Assembly (NCBI GenBank): GCA_021793575.1 | Contig: JAJYSM010000006.1 | Location: 1-64,000 of the forward strand | Length of the DNA stretch: 64,000 nucleotides | Reading direction: 5' to 3' | Source of the DNA: Pseudomonadota bacterium | Lineage (GTDB): Bacteria > Pseudomonadota > Gammaproteobacteria > Xanthomonadales > Rhodanobacteraceae | Shown here: piece after piece, positions 8,479 through 20,519 of the stretch | Numbering within the stretch: the first letter of the stretch is position 1 | Layout of the letters: each line of letters opens with the position of its first letter | Made by a program: the position numbers and the translations under genes | Notes under the pieces: generated by a model | What the model saw: the letters and a program-made list of their open reading frames with translations, nothing else | What the model was told of the DNA's origin: nothing | Databases searched by the model: none

Positions 8479-8991
8479 TCAATGTACCTGGAACAGAACC
8501 GGCGCCCACTTGCCGCTGACATACGATTCTTCACGATGCTGGTGCATGCGCTTGATACTCTCGACCCGCCGGGTTTCGGCCCATTCGACGCGGGTCAGCA
8601 TGAGTTCGGCCGTATTCACGCCGCGCCGGCTGGCTTCGTTGTCGCGCCACGCACGGAATTTGTTGTACGCCTCGATCTCGTGCTGCAACTCGCGCGCGCA
8701 CAGCTCGATCATCAGTGCATCGTCGAGGAATCCCAGCACGGGCATATGGTCCGGAATGATGTCGTCCGGACTGGCGAAATAGGTCAATGCCGCCAGCACA
8801 TTGTCGCGATCCGGATCCGGCAGGCCGAATCCGGCATCCTCGACCATCGCAATCATGGTCTCCACGTGCTTCAGGCGAGTGGCAACAAAATCGGGCAATG
8901 CCTTGGTGTAGGCATTTTCCAGCAGGTTGCGCGCAGCACCGACAATGCTGACCGCATCCAGATGGTCAACCTTCTTCTGCGCGCCCTTCAT
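8479..8991 (-). CDS. DUF1232 (YkvA-like) protein
   Basis: The 170-residue product starts at the ATG at 8991 (MKGAQKKVDHLDA). Its core, YFASPDDIIPDHMPVLGFLDD, is the DUF1232/YkvA signature; this family has no established biochemical function. The frame stays open about 75 codons upstream, but that part is antisense to the gene remnant at 9005-9205 and reads as non-protein (Cys/Ser/Arg-rich), so the start at 8991 is preferred. The charged C-terminal half is not covered by a domain I recognise. Confidence 0.75.
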   Translation of the reverse strand: MKGAQKKVDHLDAVSIVGAARNLLENAYTKALPDFVATRLKHVETMIAMVEDAGFGLPDPDRDNVLAALTYFASPDDIIPDHMPVLGFLDDALMIELCARELQHEIEAYNKFRAWRDNEASRRGVNTAELMLTRVEWAETRRVESIKRMHQHREESYVSGKWAPVLFQVH

Positions 8992-9004
8992 GCCGTCGAC
9001 AAAA

Positions 9005-9205
9005 AGCAAGGCCGACAAGGAGCTGATCAAGCAGTACCGCTTCATGCAACGCATCTTTGCCAGCGCGAGTGCTGCCCTGGCGAGCACCCAAACGACCGCC
9101 GAACAGCGCGACATCCTGCGCGAACTCGGCGAGGCCGCACTGGCCGAACACGCGGAGTGGACGCTGATGCACCGCGAGCGGCCGCTGGAGCAAGGCAAGC
9201 TGTGA
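9005..9205 (+). pseudogene. C-terminal fragment of a SLATT/DUF4231-like protein
   Basis: The plus-strand frame reads ADKELIKQYRFMQRIF, then ILRELGEAALAEHAEW and HRERPLEQGKL before a TGA at 9203-9205. The charged, helical run and the 'LGxxALxExxxWxxxHRERP' tail resemble the C-terminus of SLATT/DUF4231 two-helix membrane proteins, a group often linked to nucleotide-signalled defence. The membrane helices and the N-terminus are absent, and upstream sequence belongs to the opposing DUF1232 gene. The family assignment is from memory and tentative; that this is a decayed coding fragment is more certain. Confidence 0.45.
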
Positions 9206-9247
9206 TCACGCGCCATGGGTCGGCGCCCCGCGCATTTGTGGGAGCAG

Positions 9248-9337
9248 TTTGGGTGGGAGCGACTTCAGTCGCGATGCCGTTGCGCTTCGGCATACATCAA
9301 AGCAACGGCATCGCGACTGAAGTCGCTCCCACCCAAA
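9248..9337. repeat. REP-type palindrome with 36-base perfect arms
   Basis: The left arm (9248-9283) and right arm (9302-9337) are exact reverse complements around an 18-base centre. The core GTGGGAGCGACTTCAGTCGC recurs at 50499-50588. Such imperfectly dispersed palindromes are typical REP/BIME elements mobilised by REP-associated tyrosine transposases. No such transposase is in the window. Confidence 0.92.
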
Positions 9338-9398
9338 CCGCTGCCATCCAAGCCGTTGCCAACGGCAACTGCCGCCCGAATAGCGCAGGCGTGCCACA

Positions 9399-10898
9399 TC
9401 ACTTCGCGCGGCAGTGCCGCTCGATGTACTGCCGGTGCGTGGGCATCGCCTTGACCGCTTCGCCGATCACCTGGCGCAGACCCCGCAGGCGCCCGGTCGC
9501 GTCGACCTGGCTGCGCATGTCCGTCAGCGGATGGTAGCGCCGCGGCCACACCTCCTGCCCCACCAGTACCGCCAGCCAGTTGGCGTTCTGGAACAACTCC
9601 ATGCTCTCCGCCACCAGCCGGCCGTAACGACGGAAGTGCTCGATCTTGTACTGCAAGGCGTCGGGAATCGGCATGCTCGCCGTCTGTCGCCACAGTGGCT
9701 CGTCGCGCTGCACGGCGTGGTAGTGCAGGATCAGGAAGTCGCGGATGCGCTCGTACTCGGCCTGCGTTATGCGGTTGTATTCCCGTGCCGCGTACGGGTC
9801 GAAATCACGATCGGGGAACAACGCCAGCAGGCGGGTGACGGCGGTCTGGATCAGGTGGATGCTGGTGGATTCCAGCGGCTCCATGAAGCCGGCCGACAGG
9901 CCGATGGCCACACAGTTGCGGCTCCATGACTCCTTGCGCCGCCCGGTGGTGAAGCGCAGCTGCCGCGGCGAACCCAGCGGCTCGCCCTCCAGGTTGCCCA
10001 GCAGCGTGGCCGCAGCCTCGTCGTCGCTGATGAACTGGCTGCAGTAGACGTGGCCGTTGCCCATCCGGTGCTGCAGCGGGATACGCCACTGCCAGCCGGC
10101 CGCGTGCGCGGTGGAGCGCGTGTAAGGCGTCCACTCGCTGCGGTGAGTGCAGGCCACCGCCACGGCTCGGTCGCAGGGCAGCCAGTGGCTCCAATCGTCA
10201 TAGCCGGTCTGCAGCGCGCCCTCGATCAACAGGCCGCGAAAGCCGGAGCAGTCGATGAACAGATCGCCCTCGATGACCATGCCGCCGTCCAGCGTCACGC
10301 TCTGGATGAAGCCGTCGTCGCCGCGCAGGGCCACGTCCACCACCTTGCCCTCGGTCCACCGCACGCCGCGCTGCTCGGCATACGTGCGCAGGAATCGCGC
10401 GTACAGGCTGGCGTCGAAATGATAGGCATAGTCGAGCGAGGACTGCACCTGACGGCTATCGGCCGACGGCAGATCGAACTTGCCGGCGCGGGCGGCCACC
10501 CAGGCCAGCGCGTAGTCCTGCAGCGGGGTGTCATCGCCGCGTTCGCGCTCGCGCAGCCAGTAGTGGTACAGCGGCACGGCATCGAACTCGGCGCCGAACT
10601 GGCCGAACGGATGGAAATAGCGCTGCTGCAGCCGGGTCCAGTCGACGAACTCGATGCCCAGCTTGAAGGTGCCCTGGGTGGCGGCGAGCAGCGCGTTCTC
10701 GTCGATGCCCAGCAGGCGGTTGAAGTACTTGATCGGCGGGATCGTCGCCTCGCCGACGCCGATGCTGCCGATCTCCTCCGATTCGACCAGCATGATGCGG
10801 CAGCTGCCCTGCAGCGCGTGGGCCAGCGCCGCCGCCGTCATCCAGCCGGCGGTGCCGCCGCCCACGATCACGATGTTTTGCAGGCGACGGTCGCTCAT
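9399..10898 (-). CDS. Tryptophan 7-halogenase-like flavin-dependent protein (copy 2)
   Basis: This 499-residue paralogue of the 6502-8091 product starts at the ATG at 10898 ([15 protein letters not shown]). It keeps the FAD fold (GGGTAGWM 13-20, GVGEATIP 47-54), the lysine at 79 in GTFKLG, the WQWRIP form of the WxWxIP motif and FMEPLES. Where copy 1 has the 34-residue repeat insertion, this protein has an ordinary charged loop ([18 protein letters not shown]). It sits two bases after the antiporter stop codon and is surely co-transcribed with it. The frame extends upstream through the antiporter gene, but that is only an overlap of reading frames. Substrate unknown. Confidence 0.9.
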   Translation of the reverse strand: MSDRRLQNIVIVGGGTAGWMTAAALAHALQGSCRIMLVESEEIGSIGVGEATIPPIKYFNRLLGIDENALLAATQGTFKLGIEFVDWTRLQQRYFHPFGQFGAEFDAVPLYHYWLRERERGDDTPLQDYALAWVAARAGKFDLPSADSRQVQSSLDYAYHFDASLYARFLRTYAEQRGVRWTEGKVVDVALRGDDGFIQSVTLDGGMVIEGDLFIDCSGFRGLLIEGALQTGYDDWSHWLPCDRAVAVACTHRSEWTPYTRSTAHAAGWQWRIPLQHRMGNGHVYCSQFISDDEAAATLLGNLEGEPLGSPRQLRFTTGRRKESWSRNCVAIGLSAGFMEPLESTSIHLIQTAVTRLLALFPDRDFDPYAAREYNRITQAEYERIRDFLILHYHAVQRDEPLWRQTASMPIPDALQYKIEHFRRYGRLVAESMELFQNANWLAVLVGQEVWPRRYHPLTDMRSQVDATGRLRGLRQVIGEAVKAMPTHRQYIERHCRAK

Positions 10899-10900
10899 CG

Positions 10901-12121
10901 TCAGTTTTCCACCGTGGCAAGGTTTGCGCTGCCGCCGCGCTGCGCCAGCGCGCGCAGCCGCGGCGCCACCATCGGCACCGTCAGCATGGTGCTGGCCACC
11001 GCCATCAGCAACAGCGCGGTGAAGGTGTCGCTGGTGATCAGCTGCTTGTCGAGCAGGATGTTGACGAAGATGATCATGATCAGCGCCTTGGTCTGCAGCA
11101 GCCAGCCGATGGTCGACGCCTCGCCCCTGGCCCAGCCGAGCAGGCGGCCGGCCAGATGCACCCCGGCCAGCTTGCCGGCCACCGCGGCGACCAGCAGCAC
11201 GGCGGCAGCGATGAACACGTCGCTGCCGCCCACGCTCCAGTGCGTGCGCAGGCCGGTGGAGAGGAAGAACACCGGCATCACCACCAGCAGCACATGGTGG
11301 CGCAGCAGGTCCAGATGCTTCTGCTCGAACCACTGGCGGTCGATCACCGCACCGGAGAGGAACGCGCCGACCATGAAATGCAGTCCGGCGCGGTCGGCCG
11401 CAAAGCCACACAGCGCCAGCCAGATCAGCCCCACGTACCAGCGATCCGTTTCCGGCAGCCACTGCATCAGCCGCCGGAACAGCCACGCCGCCGGGGCGAA
11501 CAGCAACAGGAACGCCGCCTGCAGGCCGACCCGCTCCCAGTCGACCAGGATCACCGCCAGCACACCCCAGATCGCCACATCATCGAGGCTGGCATAACGC
11601 AGCGTGCGCTGGCCCAGCGGCTGCCGCAGGATGCCGAGCTTCTCCATCAGCAGCAGCAGGATCGGCAGTGCCGTCACCGCACAGGCCATGCCCACGCCGA
11701 GCACGAACTGCCACGGCGCGGCGGCGCTGCCGATCCAGCCGCTGCGCCACGCCAGCAATGCTGCCGCCGCCGCGCTGCCGAACGCCAGCGGCACGCCCAG
11801 CGCGAGCCCGGCGGTGATGCCGCATTCGCGCCGCTGGATCCATACCTGCTTCAGATCGAGTTCGATCCCGGCGATCCACACGAACACCATCACCGCCCAC
11901 CAGGCGATGCCATTCAGCGCCTGGATCACCGGCGCACTGAACACCGTGGCGTAGACGTGCGGCAAGGCCACGCCGAGCACGCCGGGGCCAAGCAGGATGC
12001 CGCACAGGATCTGCACTACCACCAGCGGCGCGTAGTAGTCGATGCGGGCCAGCCGCCAGATCAGGTAGGGCACGGAAAAAATGATCGTCATCGCGATCAG
12101 AAAAATATCGGTGTTGTTCAT
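10901..12121 (-). CDS. CPA2-type cation:proton antiporter
   Basis: The 406-residue integral membrane protein has about 12 hydrophobic segments and matches the Na+/H+ or K+/H+ exchanger (CPA2, KefB-like transmembrane) family. The [15 protein letters not shown] segment (paired acidic residues in mid-membrane) and the GAFLSGAVI segment fit the ion-binding core. No C-terminal TrkA-N domain is present. The start is the ATG at 12121 ([11 protein letters not shown]) behind GGGGGAG. It heads a two-gene leftward operon with halogenase copy 2 and is divergent from the GH13 gene at 12370, sharing the region with the operator at 12239. The link between ion exchange and glucan use is unexplained. Confidence 0.85.
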   Translation of the reverse strand: MNNTDIFLIAMTIIFSVPYLIWRLARIDYYAPLVVVQILCGILLGPGVLGVALPHVYATVFSAPVIQALNGIAWWAVMVFVWIAGIELDLKQVWIQRRECGITAGLALGVPLAFGSAAAAALLAWRSGWIGSAAAPWQFVLGVGMACAVTALPILLLLMEKLGILRQPLGQRTLRYASLDDVAIWGVLAVILVDWERVGLQAAFLLLFAPAAWLFRRLMQWLPETDRWYVGLIWLALCGFAADRAGLHFMVGAFLSGAVIDRQWFEQKHLDLLRHHVLLVVMPVFFLSTGLRTHWSVGGSDVFIAAAVLLVAAVAGKLAGVHLAGRLLGWARGEASTIGWLLQTKALIMIIFVNILLDKQLITSDTFTALLLMAVASTMLTVPMVAPRLRALAQRGGSANLATVEN

Positions 12122-12238
12122 GCGCGCTCCCCCGCTGGCGGCGACCAGCACGCCATCATCCACGATGGCGATGCGCACGTCAGCCACGCGCCGATATTTA
12201 TCCCGCAGCGCACCACGAAAAACCACGCCATGGTTGCG

Positions 12239-12253
12239 ATGAATACGTATGCA
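12239..12253 (+). promoter_or_regulatory. Operator copy 3, ATGAATACGTATGCA
   Basis: Identical 15-mer to copies 2 and 4. TACCAT at 12282-12287 starts 43 bases after the operator start, matching the operator-to--10 spacing at the other rightward sites (44 at 3361 and 20821). It lies between the divergent antiporter and GH13 genes and probably controls the latter. Confidence 0.78.
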
Positions 12254-12369
12254 GGCAAGCGTCCGCGAGGCAGGCGCGGCCTACCATGGTTGCAGCCTCG
12301 CGTGACGCATGCATTGATGGCGCGCAGCGAGATTCGACGCAACCGATCTTCCACCGCAGGAGTGTTCCG

Positions 12370-14040
12370 GTGCACCGTTCCCTTGCTCTCGCTTCCATCC
12401 TGCCCGCTGCCATGCTGCTGGCTCTAGGTGTTGCCACTGCAGCGGCGAGTGCGACGCATGCGGCGCCCGGCAACGCACAGTCAGTGCCAGCGGATCGGGC
12501 CACCACGCCGATACACGCTGGCACCAGCAATGCCGCCGCCTCCGGCGTGTACTACGAGATCTTCGTGCGCTCGTTCGACGACAGCAACGGCGACGGCATC
12601 GGCGATCTCAACGGTGTCACCGCCCGGCTCGACTATCTCAAATCGCTCGGCGTCAGCGGCATCTGGCTGATGCCGATCAACCCCTCGCCCAGCTATCACG
12701 GCTACGACGTCACCGACTACTACGGCATCAATCCGCAGTACGGCAACATGCAGGATTTCGAGCGCCTGCTGCGCGAGGCGCACAAGCGCGGCATCAAGGT
12801 GATCATCGACCTGGTGCTCAACCACAGCAGCGACCAGCATCCGTGGTTCAAGGCGGCGCGCGATCCCAAGAGCCCGTATCACGACTGGTACAGCTGGGCG
12901 CAGCCGGACACCGACCTCGCCGACATCAGCGCCACCGGCTCACCCGCTTGGCATGCGCTGGCCGGCGCGCCCGCTGCAGCCAGTTCGGCGTCGCCGGCGT
13001 GGGCACCCGACACGTATTACCTCGGCATCTTCACCGCCGAGATGCCGGACCTGGACTACGACACCCCCGCCGTGCGGCAGGAGATGGTCAAGGTCGGCCG
13101 CTACTGGCTGAAGAAAGGCGTGGACGGCTTCCGCCTCGACGCCGCCCAGCACATCTACTTCGACTTGCGGGCGCAGCAGAACGACCCGAACATCCTGGCC
13201 AAGAACCTGGCGTGGTGGAGCGAGTTCCGCCAGGGCATGAACGCGGTCGATCCGCACGCCTACATCGTCGGCGAAGTGACGCGCGACACCGCCCGCGAGC
13301 TGGCGCCATGGTTCAAGCCGCTGAGCGCCGTGTTCGACTTTCCGCTGGCCACGCGGCTGATCGACAGCGCGCGGCAGGAGCGCAACCTCAAGCTGGGCCG
13401 CACGCTGAGCGGAATCGACGCCGCCTACCGCGCGGTCTCCGGCCGCAACGGCGTGGATGCACCGTTCCTCAGCAATCACGACCAAGACCGCGTGATGAGC
13501 CAGCTCGGCGGCAACGCGCAGCACATGCGCATGGCCGCCGCGCTGCTGCTCACCCTGCCCGGCCATCCCTTCATCTACTACGGCGAGGAGCTGGGCATGC
13601 GCGGGGTCAAGCCCGATCCGGACATCCGCGAGCCGATGCGCTGGGACCGCGACGCCGACGCGCCGGGCGAAACCACCTGGAAAACCTCGACCTCGCACGA
13701 CGGCCCCGACGTGTCGGTGCAGGCGGAACAGGCGGACCCGCATTCGCTGCTGAACTATTACAGCATGCTGATCCACTGGCGCACCGAGCTGAGCGCGCTG
13801 CGCGACGGCGCCGTCAGCGCGTACCCCATCGCCAACCCGCATGTCGCCGCGTACCGGCTGGATGACGCGCACAGCCACCTGCTGGTGGTGCACAACCTGT
13901 CCGGCCAGCCGCAGCGCGTGACGCTGCGGCCGGCCCCTGCCGCCGCATTCGGCACCGTGCTGCGGCAGAGCAAGCCCGGCTTCTCGCTTGCGCACCACCA
14001 GCTGACCCTGCCCGCCTACAGCACGGCGATCCTGCGCTGA
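12370..14040 (+). CDS. Exported GH13 alpha-amylase/alpha-glucosidase family enzyme
   Basis: The 556-residue protein starts at a GTG (12370) behind GCAGGAG, giving a signal peptide (VHRSLALASILPAAMLLALG, cleavage near ASA/THA). The catalytic barrel follows directly from about residue 55: YYEIFVRSF, DLVLNHSS, nucleophile D257 in GFRLDAAQ, acid/base E302 in VGEV and D371 in LSNHDQD. It is probably periplasmic, trimming imported malto-oligosaccharides. It overlaps the next gene by one base (TGATG) and is the first gene of an exported-hydrolase cluster. Alpha-amylase versus alpha-glucosidase specificity cannot be told from sequence alone. Confidence 0.9.
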   Translation: MHRSLALASILPAAMLLALGVATAAASATHAAPGNAQSVPADRATTPIHAGTSNAAASGVYYEIFVRSFDDSNGDGIGDLNGVTARLDYLKSLGVSGIWLMPINPSPSYHGYDVTDYYGINPQYGNMQDFERLLREAHKRGIKVIIDLVLNHSSDQHPWFKAARDPKSPYHDWYSWAQPDTDLADISATGSPAWHALAGAPAAASSASPAWAPDTYYLGIFTAEMPDLDYDTPAVRQEMVKVGRYWLKKGVDGFRLDAAQHIYFDLRAQQNDPNILAKNLAWWSEFRQGMNAVDPHAYIVGEVTRDTARELAPWFKPLSAVFDFPLATRLIDSARQERNLKLGRTLSGIDAAYRAVSGRNGVDAPFLSNHDQDRVMSQLGGNAQHMRMAAALLLTLPGHPFIYYGEELGMRGVKPDPDIREPMRWDRDADAPGETTWKTSTSHDGPDVSVQAEQADPHSLLNYYSMLIHWRTELSALRDGAVSAYPIANPHVAAYRLDDAHSHLLVVHNLSGQPQRVTLRPAPAAAFGTVLRQSKPGFSLAHHQLTLPAYSTAILR

Positions 14041-16460
14041 TGCGTCGCCACACTTCACGGAATGCCGTCATGAAAAATCCCGCCCCGATCGTTCGCCGCG
14101 GCCGTTCGCGCCACTCCTTGTGGCTGGCGCTGGCGCTCGCGCTGGCGGCCACCGGCAACGTCGCCGCCGCGCCGGCCAGTGCGCCCGTCGTCACGCGGCT
14201 CGACAACGGCCTCGACCTGCATGCGGGGCCGAACCAGCTGTCGATCCGCATGCTGGCGCCGGGCATCGCGCACATCCACTTCAAGCCCGACGGCCAGACC
14301 AGCGCGCCCTCGCTGGTGATCGATCCGCACGCGGCGCCCGCCGCCGCGTTCAAGCCGCTGCGCATCGACGACAGCGCGGGCAGCTTCAGCATCGCGACCG
14401 CACGCACCACGCTGCAGTGGAACGCGTCGAGCGGCCAGCTGCAGATCGACGACGCGCAGCACCGGCCGCTGCTGCAGGCCGACCTCGCCGCGCTGCTGCG
14501 CGGCCAGCTGAGCATGCGGCACGCGCCGCAGGACGCGCTGTACGGCATCGGCGGCTACAACGCGACCGATAACGTGGACGCCGGCCTGCTGCGCGAGGGC
14601 ACGCTGCAGGCCAAGGCCGGCGAGCAGGGCCACGCCGGCGCGCCGCTGGCATGGAGCACCGCCGGCTACGGCGTGCTGGTGGACAGCCTGGGCGGCACGT
14701 TTGCGCTGCAGCCGGCCAGCCTCAGCGTCAGTGGTACATCACGCAAGGACCTCGACTACTACATCCTGATCGGCACCCCGGCGCAGATCTTCGCCGACGT
14801 GGCGCGCATCAGCGGCCACACGCCGCTGTTTCCGAAATGGGCGATGGGCTTCACCAACAGCCAGTGGGGCATCGACGAGAAGGAGCTGCTGCAGATCGTC
14901 GACACCTATCGCGCCAAGCACATCCCGATCGACAACTTCACCCTCGACTTCGACTGGAAAGCGTGGGGCGAGGACTGGGGCGAGTTCCGCTGGAACGCGC
15001 AGAAGTTTCCCGACGGGCCGGACGGCAGGCTCAAGCAGCTGCTGGACGCGCGCGGCATGCACCTCACCGGCATCATGAAGCCGCGCGTGCACGTGGACAC
15101 GGTCGAGGGCCGCTACGCCACCGCGCACGGTTTCTGGTCGCCGAAAAGCAAGGCCGCACCGGACTACTTCTCGCACAAGCTGGTGCGCGAGCTGGACTTC
15201 GACCAGCCGGCGGTACGCGCGTGGTTCTTCAACGACCACCTCAAGCATTCCTTCGATACCGGCATGCACGGCTGGTGGAACGACGAGGCCGACGACATCG
15301 GCAGCGACACCCAGTTCACCAACATGGAGCGCGCGCTGTACGACGGCCAGCGCGCGTATTCACCACTGCGCGTGTGGTCGATCAACCGCAACTTCTACCT
15401 CGGCGCGCAGCGCTACGCCTACGGCATGTGGTCGGGCGACATCGACACCGGCTTCGCCAGCATGGCCGGGCAGCGCGCGCGGATGCTCAGCGCCATCAAT
15501 GTGGGGGCGATGCAGTGGGGCATGGACGGCGGCGGCTTCAACGGCCATCCGTCCGACGAGAACTACGCGCGCTGGATCGAGTTCGGCGCGTTCACGCCGA
15601 TCTTCCGCGTGCACGGCACGTTCGGCCAGAAGCGCCAGCCCTGGGTCTACGGGCCGGTGGCGGAGAAGGCCGCCACCGCGGCGATCCGCCTGCGCTACGC
15701 GCTGATCCCGTACATCTACAGCTACGAATACCAGCGCCACCTCGACGGCGTCGGCCTGGTGCGCCCGCTGCTGTTCGACTGGCCGCACGACGCCCGCGTG
15801 CGCAACGACATCAGCGCGTGGATGTTCGGCGACTGGCTGCTGGTCTCGCCGGTGGTGCAGCAGGGGCAGACCGTCAAGGACATCTACCTGCCCGCCGGCC
15901 GCTGGACCGACTGGTTCAGCGGCAAGGTGTATCCCGGTGGCCAGACCGTCCGGCTGGCGATCGACAGCAAGGGCTGGAGCGACATCCCGCTGTTCGTACG
16001 CGCCGGCGCGATCATCCCGACGCAGCCCGTGATGGACTACGTCGGCCAGCATCCGGTCACCCAGCTCGCGGTGGAGATGTTCCCCGCCGCCCAGCGCAGC
16101 ACGTTCGATTACTACGACGACGACGGCAGCACCTATGCCTACGAGCACGGCGCGTATTTCCGCCAGCCGCTGGCGCTGCAGCGCGACGGCGACACGGTGC
16201 ATGTGGAGACCGGCGCGGTGCAGGGCAGCTACGTGCCTGCGCTGAAGTACTACCTGTTCACGGTGCACGGCGGCCAGGCGCATGCGGTCGACGACGGCGG
16301 CAAGGCGTTGCAGCACTTCGCCAGCCTCGACGCGCTCGACGCCAGCGGCGGCGAGGGCTGGGCCAGCGGCACGGATCGGTTCGGTGCGGTCACCTGGGTG
16401 CGGGTGACAGCGGCACAGGCGCGCAGGCTCGCGCTCAGACTGGGGCATCCGCGCGGGTAA
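14040..16460 (+). CDS. Exported GH31 alpha-glucosidase/alpha-xylosidase family enzyme
   Basis: The 806-residue protein has a signal peptide (core SLWLALALALAATG) and the GH31 architecture: an N-terminal beta domain, a catalytic barrel with nucleophile D415 in GWWNDEAD and acid/base D467 in MWSGDID, then C-terminal beta domains. It should release terminal alpha-linked sugars in the periplasm. The ATG at 14040 overlaps the stop codon of the upstream GH13 gene (translational coupling); an alternative ATG at 14070 gives a tidier signal peptide. Context (two exported GH13 enzymes) favours alpha-glucan branch or end trimming. Confidence 0.9.
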   Translation: MRRHTSRNAVMKNPAPIVRRGRSRHSLWLALALALAATGNVAAAPASAPVVTRLDNGLDLHAGPNQLSIRMLAPGIAHIHFKPDGQTSAPSLVIDPHAAPAAAFKPLRIDDSAGSFSIATARTTLQWNASSGQLQIDDAQHRPLLQADLAALLRGQLSMRHAPQDALYGIGGYNATDNVDAGLLREGTLQAKAGEQGHAGAPLAWSTAGYGVLVDSLGGTFALQPASLSVSGTSRKDLDYYILIGTPAQIFADVARISGHTPLFPKWAMGFTNSQWGIDEKELLQIVDTYRAKHIPIDNFTLDFDWKAWGEDWGEFRWNAQKFPDGPDGRLKQLLDARGMHLTGIMKPRVHVDTVEGRYATAHGFWSPKSKAAPDYFSHKLVRELDFDQPAVRAWFFNDHLKHSFDTGMHGWWNDEADDIGSDTQFTNMERALYDGQRAYSPLRVWSINRNFYLGAQRYAYGMWSGDIDTGFASMAGQRARMLSAINVGAMQWGMDGGGFNGHPSDENYARWIEFGAFTPIFRVHGTFGQKRQPWVYGPVAEKAATAAIRLRYALIPYIYSYEYQRHLDGVGLVRPLLFDWPHDARVRNDISAWMFGDWLLVSPVVQQGQTVKDIYLPAGRWTDWFSGKVYPGGQTVRLAIDSKGWSDIPLFVRAGAIIPTQPVMDYVGQHPVTQLAVEMFPAAQRSTFDYYDDDGSTYAYEHGAYFRQPLALQRDGDTVHVETGAVQGSYVPALKYYLFTVHGGQAHAVDDGGKALQHFASLDALDASGGEGWASGTDRFGAVTWVRVTAAQARRLALRLGHPRG

Positions 16461-16502
16461 CCTCGCGCATCCCGCCCGTCACAGGGAGCGTCGATACACT
16501 GA

Positions 16503-18755
<2,253 letters not shown>

Positions 18756-18770
18756 CCGCAACATCCACCA

Positions 18771-18800
18771 GGCCGTGCCGGCGGAGTCGCCGGCACGGCC
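18771..18800 (+). terminator. Strong hairpin after the GH13 gene
   Basis: A 13-base perfect stem, GGCCGTGCCGGCG/CGCCGGCACGGCC, with a GAGT loop begins 15 bases after the stop codon. It is followed by CCCCTTGG rather than a T-run. Confidence 0.6.
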
Positions 18801-18892
18801 CCCTTGGTACGACCTCCCGCAGACCACGCGGCACAAATCACGGCCTTGGGGCTGGACGCCGCGCGCCGGCTGGGGGACACTTCCAATCGCTC

Positions 18893-18908
18893 ATGTAAAC
18901 GATTACAT
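18893..18908 (+). promoter_or_regulatory. LacI-type operator, ATGTAAACGATTACAT
   Basis: A 16-base palindrome with a single mismatched pair and the central CG typical of LacI/GalR operators. It lies 54 bases before the GH39 start and differs from the ATACGTAT-centred sites, so a second regulator is likely. Confidence 0.75.
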
Positions 18909-18962
18909 CGCACTCCAGCATGGCTTCGGCCGAGCCAGTGCGGCCGCCTCCAGGGAAATCCG

Positions 18963-20519
18963 ATGAATACCCCGTCCCGCACCCGCCGCTTCCTGCTCGG
19001 CCTCGGCGCCGCTGCCACCATCGCCAGCCTTGCCGTCAGCGCGGCTCCAGCCGCCGTCGAGCAGGTGGCGATCAGCGTCGATGCGCAAGCCAAAGCCACG
19101 CCGTTCCCGCATTTCTGGGAACAGATGTTCGGCTCCGGCCGCGCCGTGCTCGCCCTGCGCGACGACTACCGCAAGGATCTCGATGCGGTGCACCAGGCCA
19201 CCGGCTTCGGCTACGTCCGCTTCCACGGCATCTTCGACCACGACGTGGGCCTGGTGCAGCGCAGCGCCGACGGCACGATCAGCTACAACTTCTCCTACGT
19301 CGACCAGATCTACGACGGCCTGCTCGAACGCGGCGTCAAGCCCTTCGTCGAGCTGAGCTTCATGCCGCCGGAGCTCACCTCCGATCCGCAGGCGCTGCAG
19401 GAGTTCTGGTATCACCCCAACATCGCGCCACCGAAAAGCTACGTCGAGTGGGACGCGATGATCCGGGCGTTCGCCAGGCACCTGATCGCGCGCTACGGCA
19501 TCGACGAAGTGGCCAGCTGGTACTTCGAGGTGTGGAACGAGCCGAATATCGGCTTCTGGGCCGGCCGGCCAGCGCAGTCCACCTACTTCACCCTGTACGA
19601 CCACACCGCCCGCGCGCTCAAGGCGGTCAGCCCGCGCCTGCGCGTGGGTGGGCCATCCACCGCGCAGGGCGCGTGGGCCACCGACTTCCTCGCGCATGCG
19701 AAGAGGGATCAAGTGCCGGTCGATTTCATCAGCAGCCACGTCTACGGCGACGACACCGCGAAGAACGTGTTCCACACCGACGAGAACATTCCGCGCCGTG
19801 ACATGGTCTGCCGCACGGTGGACCAGGTGCACAAGGAGATCGCCGCCTCGCCCTACCCGCACATGCCGCTGATCTTCAGCGAGTACAACGCCAGCTACGC
19901 CAACCTGCCCAACGTCACCGACAACGTGTTCATGGGCCCGTGGCTGGCCAACACCATCCGCGAGTGCGCCGGCAAGGTGCAGATCATGAGCTACTGGGCG
20001 TTCTCCGACGTGTTCGAGGAACAGGGCGTGGTGAAGACGCCGTTCTACGGCGGCTTCGGGCTGATCGCGGAGGACCGCATCGACAAGCCCGCGTTCAACG
20101 CGTTCGCCATGCTGCACAAGCTTGGCGACCAGCGGCTCAAGGTGACATCCGACTCGGCCCTGGCCACCCGCCGCGCCGACGGCACCGTGGTGCTGGCGCT
20201 GTGGAACTATGCGCCGCCGGTCGGCGACAGCGCCAGCTACACGCCGGGCGAACCCGGCGGCGCGCCGAAACATTTCAGCATCGACGTGCAGCACCTCGCC
20301 GCCGGTGCCCACGCCACCGCGTGGCGGCTGGACGAAACCCACGGCAACGTGATCGCCAGCTTCAACCAGATGGGCCGGCCCGCCTTCCCCAGCCGCGAGC
20401 AGATCGCGCAGCTGCGCGCCGCCGGCCAACTGGCCGCACCGGAGCCGCTGGACCTCACCGACGGCAAGTTCGAGATCACCGTTCCACCGCAGGGCCTGGT
20501 GGTGGTGGAGCTGCACTGA
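18963..20519 (+). CDS. Exported GH39 beta-xylosidase-like glycosidase
   Basis: The 518-residue protein starts at the ATG at 18963 ([18 protein letters not shown]) and has an exported N-terminus with an arginine pair and a hydrophobic core. The GH39 barrel shows the acid/base in WNEPN (E193) and the nucleophile in FSEYN (E307), spaced as in family 39 xylosidases. It would cleave beta-xylosides, not alpha-glucans, so it does not fit the surrounding enzymes by substrate. It also has its own palindromic operator. It sits between a terminator-like hairpin and a 437-base gap, so it is a single-gene transcription unit. Substrate inferred from family. Confidence 0.88.
   Translation: MNTPSRTRRFLLGLGAAATIASLAVSAAPAAVEQVAISVDAQAKATPFPHFWEQMFGSGRAVLALRDDYRKDLDAVHQATGFGYVRFHGIFDHDVGLVQRSADGTISYNFSYVDQIYDGLLERGVKPFVELSFMPPELTSDPQALQEFWYHPNIAPPKSYVEWDAMIRAFARHLIARYGIDEVASWYFEVWNEPNIGFWAGRPAQSTYFTLYDHTARALKAVSPRLRVGGPSTAQGAWATDFLAHAKRDQVPVDFISSHVYGDDTAKNVFHTDENIPRRDMVCRTVDQVHKEIAASPYPHMPLIFSEYNASYANLPNVTDNVFMGPWLANTIRECAGKVQIMSYWAFSDVFEEQGVVKTPFYGGFGLIAEDRIDKPAFNAFAMLHKLGDQRLKVTSDSALATRRADGTVVLALWNYAPPVGDSASYTPGEPGGAPKHFSIDVQHLAAGAHATAWRLDETHGNVIASFNQMGRPAFPSREQIAQLRAAGQLAAPEPLDLTDGKFEITVPPQGLVVVELH

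Noticed and set aside
8119..9537. 472-codon plus-strand frame through the repeat region
   Set aside because: Built from dispersed repeats and antisense of the DUF1232 and halogenase genes; low protein character.
10899..11486. Upstream extension of halogenase copy 2
   Set aside because: Runs out of frame through the antiporter gene; FAD-binding homology starts at the ATG at 10898.
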